This document shows, piece after piece, positions 13,994 to 22,251 of a stretch of 23,058 nucleotides of DNA. Within the stretch, counting starts at the first letter, position 1. The number at the start of each line of letters is the position of its first letter. The notes under the pieces are model-generated. The model had not been told where the DNA came from. It saw nothing but the letters and a program-made list of their open reading frames with translations, and made no database searches. This stretch comes from DATHGT01 sp035317605. GTDB taxonomy: Bacteria; Methylomirabilota; Methylomirabilia; Rokubacteriales; CSP1-6. Position numbers and translations under genes: made by a program. The DNA is taken from assembly GCA_035317605.1 (NCBI GenBank), contig DATHGT010000043.1, positions 1 through 23,058 on the forward strand, read 5' to 3'.

Positions 13994-14002
13994 TGCTACG
14001 AT
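13994..14002 (+). promoter_or_regulatory. Extended -10 element of the copper-export operon
   Basis: TGC-TACGAT (extended -10) ends 9 nt before the ATG at 14012. No convincing -35 is found 16-18 bp upstream and no Shine-Dalgarno precedes the ATG. Transcription should start at or just before the ATG, giving a leaderless mRNA for the first gene of the cluster. Confidence 0.5.
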
Positions 14003-14011
14003 GCGCCTGTC

Positions 14012-14284
14012 ATGGGCCGGCACTCCCGCTGGTTGATCTTCCTGACCCTCGCGGCTTGGGTCATCCTCGGGCCGGTCGGGATGGCGTTCGGTTCCTGCGG
14101 CGCGATGATGGCGCTGTGTGACGGTAGCCCGTGCGGTGTCGTCACGGCCCTCATGGGCACCACTCCTACGATCGATACCCCAGTGCCGTTGGCGGAAGCG
14201 CCGCCGATGCTCGCCCAGCACCTGATCACCGTCCTGCACTCCGCTCTCGAACCACCGCCCAAGCCCGTCCGTCTCTCCGCGTAG
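14012..14284 (+). CDS. Small secreted/membrane Cys-containing protein leading the copper operon
   Basis: A 90-aa product I do not recognise. A hydrophobic N-terminus (about 7-27, WLIFLTLAAWVILGPVGMAF) looks like a signal peptide or anchor. It is followed by SCGAMMALCDGSPCGV with three Cys, and a Pro-rich tail. The ATG at 14012 fits the -10 element just upstream. The frame is open further back to 13877, but that part overlaps the previous gene. Its position ahead of cusA and its Met/Cys content suggest a periplasmic copper-handling role, which is inference only. Confidence 0.55.
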   Translation: MGRHSRWLIFLTLAAWVILGPVGMAFGSCGAMMALCDGSPCGVVTALMGTTPTIDTPVPLAEAPPMLAQHLITVLHSALEPPPKPVRLSA

Positions 14285-14387
14285 TTCTCGTCCGTAACGT
14301 TCGCTGCTTGCTCTGGACGGCGGATCGGTTCGCCGCGCGCCGACGCTTCGGTCGCGTGCCGACCGCCAATCCGCCCGGGAGACGGAC

Positions 14388-14537
14388 ATGATGATGTCGT
14401 CGATGTGCGGCGCCGGCATGATGATTTTCGGCGGTCTCGCCGCGGTGTTCGGCCTTGGCCTCGTGGCGAGTCTGATCGTCCTCGTCTGGGTCTTGATCGG
14501 CCGCCTGCGCCGCGACACTCGCCCCATGACCGGGTAA
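14388..14537 (+). CDS. 49-aa single-span membrane protein before cusA
   Basis: MMMSSMCGAGMMIFGG leads into one transmembrane helix (about 12-38), ending in a basic RLRRDTRP tail, so the Met-rich N-terminus probably faces the periplasm. Six Met and one Cys occur in the first 12 residues. GGGAGA (14377-14382) lies 5 nt before the ATG, and the stop is 8 bp from the cusA start, indicating translational linkage. Small membrane partners beside heavy-metal RND genes are common, but I cannot name a family. The Met cluster suggests Cu(I)/Ag(I) binding. Confidence 0.6.
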   Translation: MMMSSMCGAGMMIFGGLAAVFGLGLVASLIVLVWVLIGRLRRDTRPMTG

Positions 14538-14545
14538 CGCCGCAG

Positions 14546-17500
14546 ATGATCGACCGGCTCATCGAGCTGTCGCTGCGCAACCGGTTCCTCGTTGTCGCAT
14601 TCTTTCTGCTCGTCGGCGGCTGGGGCTACTGGGCGCTGCTGACCACGCCCATCGATGCGATCCCGGACCTCTCCGACAACCAGGTGATCGTGTTCACGGA
14701 CTGGGCGGGCCGATCACCCCAGGAAGTCGAGGACCAAGTCACCTATCCGCTCACGGTGAGCCTCCAGGGACTCCCCGGCGTCCGCGTGGTGCGCTCGTCG
14801 TCCGCCTTCGGCTTCTCGATGATCAACGTCATCTTCGAAGATGGCGTCGACCTCTACTTCGCGCGGTCTCGCGTGCTGGAACGGCTCCAGCTCCTCGCGA
14901 AGGCCCTTCCGGCCGGCGTCGTGCCTACGCTCGGGCCTGATGCCACCGGCGTCGGCCACGTGTTCTGGTACACGGTCGAAGGCGCGGGGCATTCGCTGCG
15001 CGATCTCCGCGCGTTGCAGGACTGGTTCATCCGCTACCAGCTCAACGCCGTGCCCGGCGTGGCCGAGGTCGCGAGCGTCGGTGGCGTGGTGCGCCAGTAC
15101 CAGATCGACGTGCACCCCGATCGTCTCCGCGCGTTTCGCATTCCGATCTCCACGGTCGTGGACGCCGTGATGCGAAGCAACCGCAACGTGGGCGGCAACG
15201 TCGTGGAGGCGAGCGGCACGTGGACGGTCGTCCGCGGGCTCGGGCTGATCGAGAAGGTCGCCGACATCGAGCAGATCGTCATCGGCGCGGAGAACGGCGT
15301 GCCCATTTACGTCCGCCAGGTGGCCGATGTGAAGGTGGGCGAAGCCTTTCGCGCCGCCGCCCTGGTGAAAGGAACCGAGGAGGCGGTGGGCGGTGTCGTC
15401 GTCTCCCGGTACGGCGTGAGCACCGTGGACGTCATCCGGGCGGTGAAGGGAAAGATCCGTGCGCTCCAGGCGGGCCTGCCGCCCGGGGTGCGGATCGTGC
15501 CGTTCTACGACCGCTCAGCACTCATCGAGCGGGCGGTCGCCACGCTGCGCCGGGCGCTCATCGAGGAGACGCTGGTCGTGACGGCCGTCAACATCCTCTT
15601 CCTGCTCAACGTCCGCTCGGTCCTGATCGTGACGATCCCGCTGCCGCTGGCCGTGCTGACGTCCTTCCTGTTCATGCGCTACCTCGGGATCACCTCGAAC
15701 CTTATGTCGCTAGCCGGCATCGCGATCGCCATCGGCGTGCTCGTCGACGCCGCGATCGTGGTGACCGAGAACGCCTTCCGGACGATCGAGCAGCAGGGGG
15801 TGAATCCGCGGAACCGCGCGCGTGTCGCCCGGGCGGTGCTGGAGTCGACGCGGGTCGTCGGGCGGCCGATCGTCTTCTCGATGGCCATCATCCTCCTCGC
15901 GTTCATCCCGGTCTTCGCGCTCACGGGGCAGGAGGGCAAGCTCTTCCAGCCGCTCGCCTTCACGAAGACGTTTTCGATGGCCGGCGCCACGATCCTCGCG
16001 GTCACGCTGGTACCGGTGCTGTGCAGCCTCCTGATCGGCGGCCGCATCCGCGGGGAAGAGGCGAACCCGATCATGCGGCCGTTGATGTGGCTCTACCGGC
16101 CGATCCTCGGCTGGACGCTCCGTCATCGCGCGCTCACCTTGGCCGCCGCGGGCTTGGTGTTCGCCGGCGCGCTGCTGGTCGCGCCTCGAATCGGCCGGGA
16201 GTTCATGCCGCCGCTGAACGAGGGCGACCTGATGTTCATGCCGGTGACGGATCCCGCCATCGGGCTGCCCCAGGCGATCGAGATCGCCAAGAAGCAGAAC
16301 GCCGCCATCGCGGCCGTTCCCGAGGTGGCCGGCGTCGTGGCGAAGATCGCGCGAGCCGAGACCTCGACCGATCCGGCGCCGCTGAACATGACCGAAACGG
16401 TGGTCAACCTCAAGCCCGAAGCCCAATGGCGGGCGGGCATGACGCGCGGGAAGCTGATCGCCGAGCTGGACCAGGCGACGGCGCTGCCCGGTGTGGCGAA
16501 CATCTGGACGCAGCCCATCATCAACCGCATCAACATGCTGACCACGGGTATCCGCTCCGAGGTCGGCGTGAAGGTGTTCGGCAGCGACCTCGGTGTGCTC
16601 CAGCATCGGGCACGCGCCGTCGCCGAGGTGCTGCGGCAGATCCCCGGCGCCGCCGACGTCTATCCCGAGCAAGTGATCGGCGCTCCCTACGTCGACATCC
16701 GCGTCAACCGCGAGGCCGCCGCGCGCTACGGCATCAGCGTGGGCGCCGTCCAGGACGTGATCGAGACGGCGGTAGGCGAGACGAATCTCACCCTCACGAT
16801 CGAGGGCCGCCAGCGCTTTCCCGTGCGTGTCCGCTACGCCCCCGAGTACCGCGCGAGCTTCCAGGCCCTCGGCGGCGTGCTCGTCACCGGGCCCAGCGGG
16901 CTCCAAGTGCCGCTCGCGCAAGTGGCGGACATCCGAGCGGTCGACGGACCGTCCATGATCGCCAGCGAGAACGGCCTCCTCGTCGTCACCGTCCTGTTGA
17001 ACGTCCGGGGCCGCGACGTCGGGAGCTTCGTCGACGAGGCGCGCCGGGTGGTCGCGGAACGAGTCGCGTTGCCGGCCGGTTCCTACGTCGAGTGGAGCGG
17101 GCAGTACCAGAACGAGCTGCGCGCACGACGGCGGCTGCTCGTCGTCGTCCCGGTGGTGCTCGCCGTGATCTACGTGATGCTCTACCTCACGTACCACTCC
17201 TTCCTCGAAGCCGCCCACGTGCTGCTGGCCGTTCCGTTTGCGCTCTCCGGCGGCGTGTATCTCCTGTGGGCGCTCGGCTACAACGTCTCGGTCGCCGTCT
17301 GGGTGGGCTTCATCGCGCTCTTCGGCACGGCGGTTCAGACCGCGGTCGTCATGGTGATCTATCTCGATGAAGCCGTTCAGCGGAAACGCGCCGCGCTGGG
17401 CGGGGGCCTGACCCGCACGGCCCTGCTCGACGCGGTGACGGAGGGCGCGCTGCTCCGACTGCGCCCGAAGGTGATGACGGTGACGACCGTGGTGGCGAGC

Positions 17501-17656
17501 CTGCTGCCGATCATGTGGAGCACGTCGACCGGCGCCGAGGTGATGAAGCCGCTGGCGACCCCGGTGCTCGGCGGCATGGTCAGCTCGCTCGCCCACGTGC
17601 TGCTCGTCACCCCGGTGATTTTCTACTGGCTACGGGAACGTGAGCTGCGCGATTGA
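14546..17656 (+). CDS. cusA: Heavy-metal RND efflux pump CusA (Cu+/Ag+)
   Basis: A 1036-aa proton-driven inner-membrane pump expelling Cu(I)/Ag(I) from the periplasm or cytoplasm through CusB and CusC. The start MIDRLIELSLRNRFLV and the TM4 proton-relay segment GIAIAIGVLVDAAIVVTENAF are typical of HME-RND proteins. The three methionines that form the E. coli CusA metal site (M573, M623, M672) are kept as M565 (MFMPVTD), M615 (PLNMTET) and M664 (INMLTTGI), with identical spacing of 50 and 49 residues. This supports Cu(I)/Ag(I) over Zn/Co/Cd specificity. The ATG at 14546 is chosen because it begins the family-conserved N-terminus 8 bp after the small membrane gene; the frame is open back to 14405 but overlaps that gene. 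Confidence 0.95.
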   Translation: MIDRLIELSLRNRFLVVAFFLLVGGWGYWALLTTPIDAIPDLSDNQVIVFTDWAGRSPQEVEDQVTYPLTVSLQGLPGVRVVRSSSAFGFSMINVIFEDGVDLYFARSRVLERLQLLAKALPAGVVPTLGPDATGVGHVFWYTVEGAGHSLRDLRALQDWFIRYQLNAVPGVAEVASVGGVVRQYQIDVHPDRLRAFRIPISTVVDAVMRSNRNVGGNVVEASGTWTVVRGLGLIEKVADIEQIVIGAENGVPIYVRQVADVKVGEAFRAAALVKGTEEAVGGVVVSRYGVSTVDVIRAVKGKIRALQAGLPPGVRIVPFYDRSALIERAVATLRRALIEETLVVTAVNILFLLNVRSVLIVTIPLPLAVLTSFLFMRYLGITSNLMSLAGIAIAIGVLVDAAIVVTENAFRTIEQQGVNPRNRARVARAVLESTRVVGRPIVFSMAIILLAFIPVFALTGQEGKLFQPLAFTKTFSMAGATILAVTLVPVLCSLLIGGRIRGEEANPIMRPLMWLYRPILGWTLRHRALTLAAAGLVFAGALLVAPRIGREFMPPLNEGDLMFMPVTDPAIGLPQAIEIAKKQNAAIAAVPEVAGVVAKIARAETSTDPAPLNMTETVVNLKPEAQWRAGMTRGKLIAELDQATALPGVANIWTQPIINRINMLTTGIRSEVGVKVFGSDLGVLQHRARAVAEVLRQIPGAADVYPEQVIGAPYVDIRVNREAAARYGISVGAVQDVIETAVGETNLTLTIEGRQRFPVRVRYAPEYRASFQALGGVLVTGPSGLQVPLAQVADIRAVDGPSMIASENGLLVVTVLLNVRGRDVGSFVDEARRVVAERVALPAGSYVEWSGQYQNELRARRRLLVVVPVVLAVIYVMLYLTYHSFLEAAHVLLAVPFALSGGVYLLWALGYNVSVAVWVGFIALFGTAVQTAVVMVIYLDEAVQRKRAALGGGLTRTALLDAVTEGALLRLRPKVMTVTTVVASLLPIMWSTSTGAEVMKPLATPVLGGMVSSLAHVLLVTPVIFYWLRERELRD

Positions 17657-17663
17657 TCACATG

Positions 17664-17727
17664 GGGGGCCCCGAATGGGCCCCCAAACCCCCCACGCTCG
17701 GAGCGCCCCGGGGAACCCGGGTGCTCC
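17664..17727 (+). other. Two strong GC hairpins between cusA and the next gene
   Basis: Hairpin 1 is GGGGGCCC-CGAAT-GGGCCCCC (17664-17684), an 8-bp all-GC stem starting 8 nt after the cusA stop. Hairpin 2 runs 17700-17727, with GGAGC/GCTCC outer pairs, CCC/GGG inner pairs and one bulge. No U-tract follows. They may be an attenuator or stabilisers of the cusA mRNA 3' end, setting a different dosage for the downstream genes. Confidence 0.5.
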
Positions 17728-17774
17728 TCGAAATACTCCAGGTTCTTAGACCAGAACAAGAGGAGGAGACGAAC

Positions 17775-18179
17775 ATGCGGACGTGGATCGGACGAATGGT
17801 GCTGATGGTCACGACGGTGGTGGCGCTCGGCAGCGCGGCGGGTGCGGCCGATCTGAAGGCGATCAAGACGCAGAAGGCGAAGGACATGACGGTGAGCGTC
17901 CTCAATGAGACGGGAAAGTGGAAACCCGGGAAGAACGACGTCATCGTGGAGTTCACGAAGGACAAGAAGCCAGTCGACGTGGGCAAGGTGACGCTGAGCA
18001 CCAGCATGCCGATGCCCGGTATGGCGCCGATGATCGCGGGCGCCATGCTGGAGCCCAAAGGGCCCGGCCGCTACGAAGGCACGATCACCTTTCCAGACGT
18101 CGGCGAGCGCCAGGTGACCGTGGCCTGGGACGGGCCCGCCGGCAAGGGATCGACGAAATTCGCTGTGCCGGTGCGGTGA
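17775..18179 (+). CDS. YtkA/FixH-like periplasmic protein with Met-rich motif
   Basis: A 134-aa product with a cleavable signal peptide (hydrophobic 8-24, likely cleavage after AAGAA). The mature beta-sandwich resembles the YtkA/FixH-like domain (MTVSVLNETGKWKPGKNDVIV..., GRYEGTITFPDVGERQVTV). In the expected loop it carries STSMPMPGMAPM, with M78, M80, M83, M86 and a further M91, suited to Cu(I)/Ag(I). No CusF is encoded in the operon, so this protein may serve as the periplasmic metal chaperone; that is inference. A strong Shine-Dalgarno (AGGAGGAG) lies about 6 nt before the ATG at 17775. Confidence 0.8.
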   Translation: MRTWIGRMVLMVTTVVALGSAAGAADLKAIKTQKAKDMTVSVLNETGKWKPGKNDVIVEFTKDKKPVDVGKVTLSTSMPMPGMAPMIAGAMLEPKGPGRYEGTITFPDVGERQVTVAWDGPAGKGSTKFAVPVR

Positions 18180-18184
18180 CCGTC

Positions 18185-19465
18185 ATGCTCGCGGCTCCGA
18201 CGCTCGTGGCTCTCCTGGCGGGGCTGGCGCTGGCCGCGACGGCGTGGGGCCAGCCCGCGCCCTCCTCGCTCACGGTGGAGCAGTTGCTCGACCGCGCGGT
18301 CACCGACCACCCGGATCTGCGGGCCGCGCGCCTCGACGTCGAAGCGGCGGAGGCGCGCGTGCTGCAGGCGGGCTTGCGTCCGAACCCTATGCTCGAACTC
18401 GGAGGTCAGAAGGCGTTCGGCGCCGACAACAACCTCACCGTCGGGTTGACCTTGCCCCTCGACCTCAATGGCCGCAAGGAGGGGCGCGTGGGCCTGGCGC
18501 AGGCCGAAGTCGTCGTGCGTCGCGCGCAGCTCGCCGAACGCGAGCGACGGCTGCGCGCGGAGATCCGCACGAAGGCGGGTGACGTGCTGGCCGCCCGGCG
18601 CAATCTCGCGACGACGACAGCGCTGCTGGACGCCAACCGGCGCGCGCTCGACGTCGTGCAGGCCCGTGTGCGCGAGGGCGGCGCGCCCGCCATCGACGAG
18701 AACCTCCAGCTCGTCGAGGTCAACCGCCTGGAGTCGAGCCAGCGACTCCTGCACGGCCGGGTGGAGATGCTAACGCTGCAGCTCCTGACGCTCGCGGGGA
18801 TCGACACCGTCCCGGCACCGGTGATCGTCGGTGAGCTGGGCAGCATCGCGGCGCCGCTCGCCGTAGACGACGCCGTTCGCCGCGCGATCGCCGCGCGCCC
18901 TGACGTGCTCGTCGCGCGCGCGGAGGCGGCCATGGCCGTGGCACGCGTCCGCAAGGAAGAGGCGGAGGGGCGGTGGGACGCGAGCGTGAACGTCGGGTAC
19001 CAGCGTCAGGATTTCGGCTTCGATCTGCGCGGGCTCACCGACAGTGGCGCGACACGCCCGATCCGTGACGTCTTCCACTACGTCGGCGCCGGGGTCAGCG
19101 TGACGTTGCCCGTGCGCAACCGCAACCAGGGCAACGTCGCGGCCACCCGAGCGGAGAGCCGGGCAATGGACCGCCGCCGTGAGCTGGCGGAGCTGACGGC
19201 GCGCCATGAGGTCGCTGCCGCTTTTGCCCAGGCGGAGGCGGCCCGGCAGGCGCTGTCGCTGTACGAGCGCGGCGTGCGCGATGTGGCCACACGCAACGTC
19301 GAGGTCGTGCGTCAGGCTTACGAGCTGGGTCGCGGCTCGCTGCTCGACGTGATCGCCGAGCAGCGCCGCTTCAGCGAGGTCGAGACCGGCTACACCGAGG
19401 TGCAGAAACAGGCGTGGGACGCGACCACCGAGATCGAACGCGCCGTCGGCGCGCCCCTGCGATGA
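18185..19465 (+). CDS. cusC: Outer-membrane efflux factor CusC/TolC family
   Basis: A 426-aa OEP-family channel subunit. The signal peptide covers about 1-23 (cleavage after WGQ or nearby). Two internal repeats each have the OEP signature: LLDRAVTDHPDLRAARLDVEAAEARV...GLRPNPML and AIAARPDVLVARAEAAMAVARV. Long alpha-helical coiled-coil stretches and a conserved GRGSLLDVIAEQRRF near the C-terminus follow. There is no lipobox, unlike E. coli CusC. The start is ATG 18185, or an in-frame GTG at 18176 overlapping the previous stop as GTGA; neither has a clear Shine-Dalgarno. The end overlaps cusB by ATGA. Confidence 0.9.
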   Translation: MLAAPTLVALLAGLALAATAWGQPAPSSLTVEQLLDRAVTDHPDLRAARLDVEAAEARVLQAGLRPNPMLELGGQKAFGADNNLTVGLTLPLDLNGRKEGRVGLAQAEVVVRRAQLAERERRLRAEIRTKAGDVLAARRNLATTTALLDANRRALDVVQARVREGGAPAIDENLQLVEVNRLESSQRLLHGRVEMLTLQLLTLAGIDTVPAPVIVGELGSIAAPLAVDDAVRRAIAARPDVLVARAEAAMAVARVRKEEAEGRWDASVNVGYQRQDFGFDLRGLTDSGATRPIRDVFHYVGAGVSVTLPVRNRNQGNVAATRAESRAMDRRRELAELTARHEVAAAFAQAEAARQALSLYERGVRDVATRNVEVVRQAYELGRGSLLDVIAEQRRFSEVETGYTEVQKQAWDATTEIERAVGAPLR

Positions 19466-20730
19466 GCCGCGAGATCGACGACGACCAGGACGTGCCGGAG
19501 CGGTCCCGCGCAGTCCGCTGGGCCGCCGGCGGCGTTGCCGCGGTCGCGCTCATCGGCCTCGGCGCGCTCGGCGGAGCGTACTGGGTGAACGCGCGCGCGA
19601 GCCACCCGGCGACGACCGCGCCGTCGCCTCCTGCGGCGTCGCCGACGACCGCGGCGGCTCCACGATCGGGGACTTCCGAAGAACCGGTCGAGATTACGCT
19701 GACGCCCGACGCGATTGCGCGCGTCGGTATCAAGGTCGCCCCCGCGAGTGTTCGGATGTTGAGCGCATCGCTGACGGTGCCGGGCACGGTGACCTCGAAC
19801 GCGTACCGCGAGACGAAGGTCAACACGGTGATCGGCGGGATCGTCCGGCAGGTGCCCGCCGAGCTAGGGGCGGTCGTGCGCCGGGGTGACGTGCTCGCCG
19901 TCGTGTTCAGCGCCGAGCTGGCCGACGCCCAGATGAAATACCTCTCGATGCAGGCGATGCTCACCGCGGACCACCAGAAGCTCCAGCGCACCGAGAGGCT
20001 CGTGGCCATTGGAGCCGCCAGCCGACAAGAGCTGGAAGAGGTCACCGCCGTGCATGCCGCGCATGAGACCGAAGTGGCGGCTGGACGCCAGCGGCTCATC
20101 CTGCTCGGCCTGTCTTCCGAACAAGTCGGCCGGCTCCGAGACGCCTCCCACGTCGTGTCCGAAGTCACCGTGCGGTCCCCGGGCGACGGTGTCGTGATCA
20201 CACGAGGGGTGAACCCGGGCCAGGTCGTGGCGACGGGACACGAGGCATTCGTCGTGGCGGACCTCACGACGGTATGGGTCATCGCCGATCTCTACGAGAA
20301 GGACTTCGCGGCGGTCGGCGTCGGAACGGAGGCGAGCATCGCCATCCCGGCCGCGCCGGACACACCGCGCCGCGGGCGCGTCGCGTACATCGATCCCCGC
20401 GTGGATGCGGCGACGCGGACTGCCAAGGTCCGCGTCGAGGTTCCCAACCGGGGCGACCTCAAGCTCGGTATGTTCGTCAGCGTGACGATCGTGGCTCCCG
20501 GTCAACGGGTCGTCGTCGTGCCGCGGACGGCCGTGCAGGCGATCGGCGAGCGGAGCGTCGTCTACGTCGCCCTCGACGAAGGACGCTTCGTCGAGCGCCC
20601 GGTGCGCCTGGGCGCGCCGGTGGGCGAGGCCGTGGCCGTGCTCACCGGCCTACAGCCCGATGAGCGTGTGGTGATTCAGGGCAGTTTCTTCCTGCGCGCC
20701 GAGGCCGCGCGCAGCCGCGGTAGCTCATGA
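19462..20730 (+). CDS. cusB: Heavy-metal RND periplasmic adaptor CusB family
   Basis: A 422-aa membrane-fusion protein anchored by an N-terminal TM helix (about 19-41) and followed by a Pro/Ala/Thr-rich linker. The barrel-sandwich half is NTVIGGIVRQVPAELGAVVRRGDVL, then a short alpha-hairpin (about 155-215), the return half VRSPGDGVVITRGVNPGQVV, and a beta-barrel with TVWVIADLYEKDFAAV. The membrane-proximal domain ends with LQPDERVVIQGSFFLRAEA. The N-terminal Met triad used by E. coli CusB to receive Cu(I) from CusF is not apparent, matching the absence of cusF. ATG 19462 overlaps the cusC stop, and the stop overlaps the next gene. Confidence 0.93.
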   Translation: MSREIDDDQDVPERSRAVRWAAGGVAAVALIGLGALGGAYWVNARASHPATTAPSPPAASPTTAAAPRSGTSEEPVEITLTPDAIARVGIKVAPASVRMLSASLTVPGTVTSNAYRETKVNTVIGGIVRQVPAELGAVVRRGDVLAVVFSAELADAQMKYLSMQAMLTADHQKLQRTERLVAIGAASRQELEEVTAVHAAHETEVAAGRQRLILLGLSSEQVGRLRDASHVVSEVTVRSPGDGVVITRGVNPGQVVATGHEAFVVADLTTVWVIADLYEKDFAAVGVGTEASIAIPAAPDTPRRGRVAYIDPRVDAATRTAKVRVEVPNRGDLKLGMFVSVTIVAPGQRVVVVPRTAVQAIGERSVVYVALDEGRFVERPVRLGAPVGEAVAVLTGLQPDERVVIQGSFFLRAEAARSRGSS

Positions 20731-21365
20731 GCACGCGGCCCGTGACCCGGGCCGGATTCCTACGGCGCGGAGTGTGGCTCGAGGGCGCCACCGTGGGCTG
20801 GAATCTCTTGGAAGGTGTCGTCGCGGTGAGCGCGGGCGCCCTCGCATCGTCGGTCGCGCTGATCGGCTTTGGCATCGACTCGTTCGTGGAGACGGCCAGC
20901 GGGGCCGTCGTGGGCTGGCGGCTTTGGACCGAACTGATCGGTCGCGGCGACGCGGAACGCATCGAGCAGATGGAACATCGGGCCGGACGTATCGCCGGCA
21001 TACTGCTGCTCGCTCTTGCCGTCTACATCGTCATCGACGCGGGACGGCGGCTCCTCGGATTCGGCGCGGAAGCACGGGAGAGTCTCGTCGGCATCGTCCT
21101 CACGGCCATCTCGCTGATCGTCATGCCATTCCTCGGCTGGGTGAAGCTGCGTACCGCTCGGGCGTTGCAAAGCGGCGCCTTGCGGGCTGACGCCTACGAG
21201 ACGATCGCCTGCTCGTGGCTATCGCTGACAACGTTGCTCGGCCTGCTGCTGAACGCCGCGCTCGGCTGGTGGTGGGCTGATCCGTTCGCGGCCCTGATCA
21301 TCGTTCCGCTCGTCGTGAAAGAAGGGCTAGAGGGCCTGCGCGGCGAGTGTCACGATTCGGATTGA
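20727..21365 (+). CDS. CDF-like cation transporter lacking the cytoplasmic domain
   Basis: A 212-aa membrane protein with about five to six hydrophobic segments, related to the transmembrane part of cation diffusion facilitators. The two metal-site helices are recognisable as FGIDSFVETASG (D51, E55) and ALRADAYETIACSWLS (D155, E158). These replace the usual DxxxD and HxxxD, so metal choice may differ from Zn-transporting CDFs. The normal C-terminal cytoplasmic dimerisation domain is missing; the protein ends GECHDSD. The ATG overlaps the cusB stop (ATGA), making it the last gene of the copper operon and probably feeding metal from the cytoplasm to the CusCBA pump. Confidence 0.8.
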   Translation: MSTRPVTRAGFLRRGVWLEGATVGWNLLEGVVAVSAGALASSVALIGFGIDSFVETASGAVVGWRLWTELIGRGDAERIEQMEHRAGRIAGILLLALAVYIVIDAGRRLLGFGAEARESLVGIVLTAISLIVMPFLGWVKLRTARALQSGALRADAYETIACSWLSLTTLLGLLLNAALGWWWADPFAALIIVPLVVKEGLEGLRGECHDSD

Positions 21366-21421
21366 AAGCAACGGCGAGTCACCAGGCCGTCCCATGGGCC
21401 CCCGAGTACCCCTCTGAGAAG

Positions 21422-21449
21422 ATTTACTCCGGCGTCATCGTTCCGTAAC
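21422..21449 (+). promoter_or_regulatory. Pho-box-like repeats upstream of phoB
   Basis: ATTTAC (21422), CGTCAT (21433) and CGTAAC (21444) are spaced by exactly 11 bp, resembling tandem PhoB half-sites. They end 22 bp before the GTG start of phoB. PhoB autoregulation is usual, which supports the assignment; the first repeat is weak. Confidence 0.55.
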
Positions 21450-21471
21450 GTCGACGCGCGACGCTCGGGGT

Positions 21472-22251
21472 GTGCGAGACAGCGGCGAGCGCGAGGTGAT
21501 TGGGCGGGCGGGACGCGGCATCGAGAACGGGCGGCCGCGGCAGCCGCGCGTGCTGGTGGCCGAGGACGAGCGCGACGTCGCCGAGCTGATCCGGCATCAC
21601 CTGACCAAAGACGGTTACGACGCGGTGCTCGCCAAGACCGGCCCCGAGGCCCTCAAGCTGGCCCGCCGCGAGAGGCCCGACCTCATCCTGCTCGACATCA
21701 TGATCCCGGAGATGAACGGCTGGGAGGTCTGCCGGTGCCTGAAGCGCGATCCGGAGACCGCCGGCATTCCCGTCATCATTGTGAGCGGGCGCGTGGAGGA
21801 GGGCGACAAGGTGCTCGGCTTCGAGCTGGGGGCCGACGACTACGTCACCAAGCCCTTCTCGCCGCGTGAGCTGCTCGCGCGCATCCGCGCGGTCGCCCGT
21901 CGCCGCCAGGGCGGCGAGGGGACGGCCAAGCGCAGCCACCTCAAGGCGGGCCTGCTCGAGATCGATCGCGAGCGGTTCGAAGTCACCGTCGGCGGACGCG
22001 CGGTCGGCCTCACGCCCAAGGAGTTCGAGCTGCTCGCCACGCTGGTCGGCGCGCCCGGCCGGGTGTTCCGCCGCGACGAGCTGCTCGACCTCGTGTGGGG
22101 CCGCGACGGGTTCGTGGAGCCGCGGACCGTCGACGTCCACATGGCCCGACTGCGGGCCAAGTTCCTCGACGCCAAGGTCGACCTTCCCGGCGTCGAGACC
22201 GTGCGCGGATTCGGGTACCGGTTCCGCGAGGCCGACGCCGCCTCTTTGTAA
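21472..22251 (+). CDS. phoB: PhoB-type OmpR-family response regulator
   Basis: A 259-aa regulator of phosphate-starvation genes. The receiver domain (about 25-145) has acidic residues E31/D32, phospho-acceptor D75 in LILLDIMIPEMNG, S105 at the Thr/Ser position and K128 in DDYVTKPFSPREL. The C-terminal winged helix (about 160-254) has LTPKEFELLATL, TVDVHMARLRAKF and VRGFGYRF. Linkage to pstS and Pho-box-like sites on both sides supports PhoB over other OmpR-family members. A phoR kinase gene is not in the window; the kinase fragment at 4836-5069 is not an intact substitute. The start could be GTG 21472 or the in-frame GTG at 21496; the extra N-terminal tail is not conserved in the family. Confidence 0.88.
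   Translation: MRDSGEREVIGRAGRGIENGRPRQPRVLVAEDERDVAELIRHHLTKDGYDAVLAKTGPEALKLARRERPDLILLDIMIPEMNGWEVCRCLKRDPETAGIPVIIVSGRVEEGDKVLGFELGADDYVTKPFSPRELLARIRAVARRRQGGEGTAKRSHLKAGLLEIDRERFEVTVGGRAVGLTPKEFELLATLVGAPGRVFRRDELLDLVWGRDGFVEPRTVDVHMARLRAKFLDAKVDLPGVETVRGFGYRFREADAASL

Noticed and set aside
14293..14298. Another Pho-like hexamer CGTAAC before the small cus membrane gene
   Set aside because: It is a single copy with no partners at 11-bp spacing on either side.
15220..17370. Alternative-frame long open frames, and a minus-strand one, inside cusA
   Set aside because: They overlap fully conserved CusA sequence and have shadow composition.
21366..21421. Terminator after the CDF-like gene
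   Set aside because: A short GGCC/GGGCC-rich stretch exists, but there is no stem of useful length followed by a T-run.
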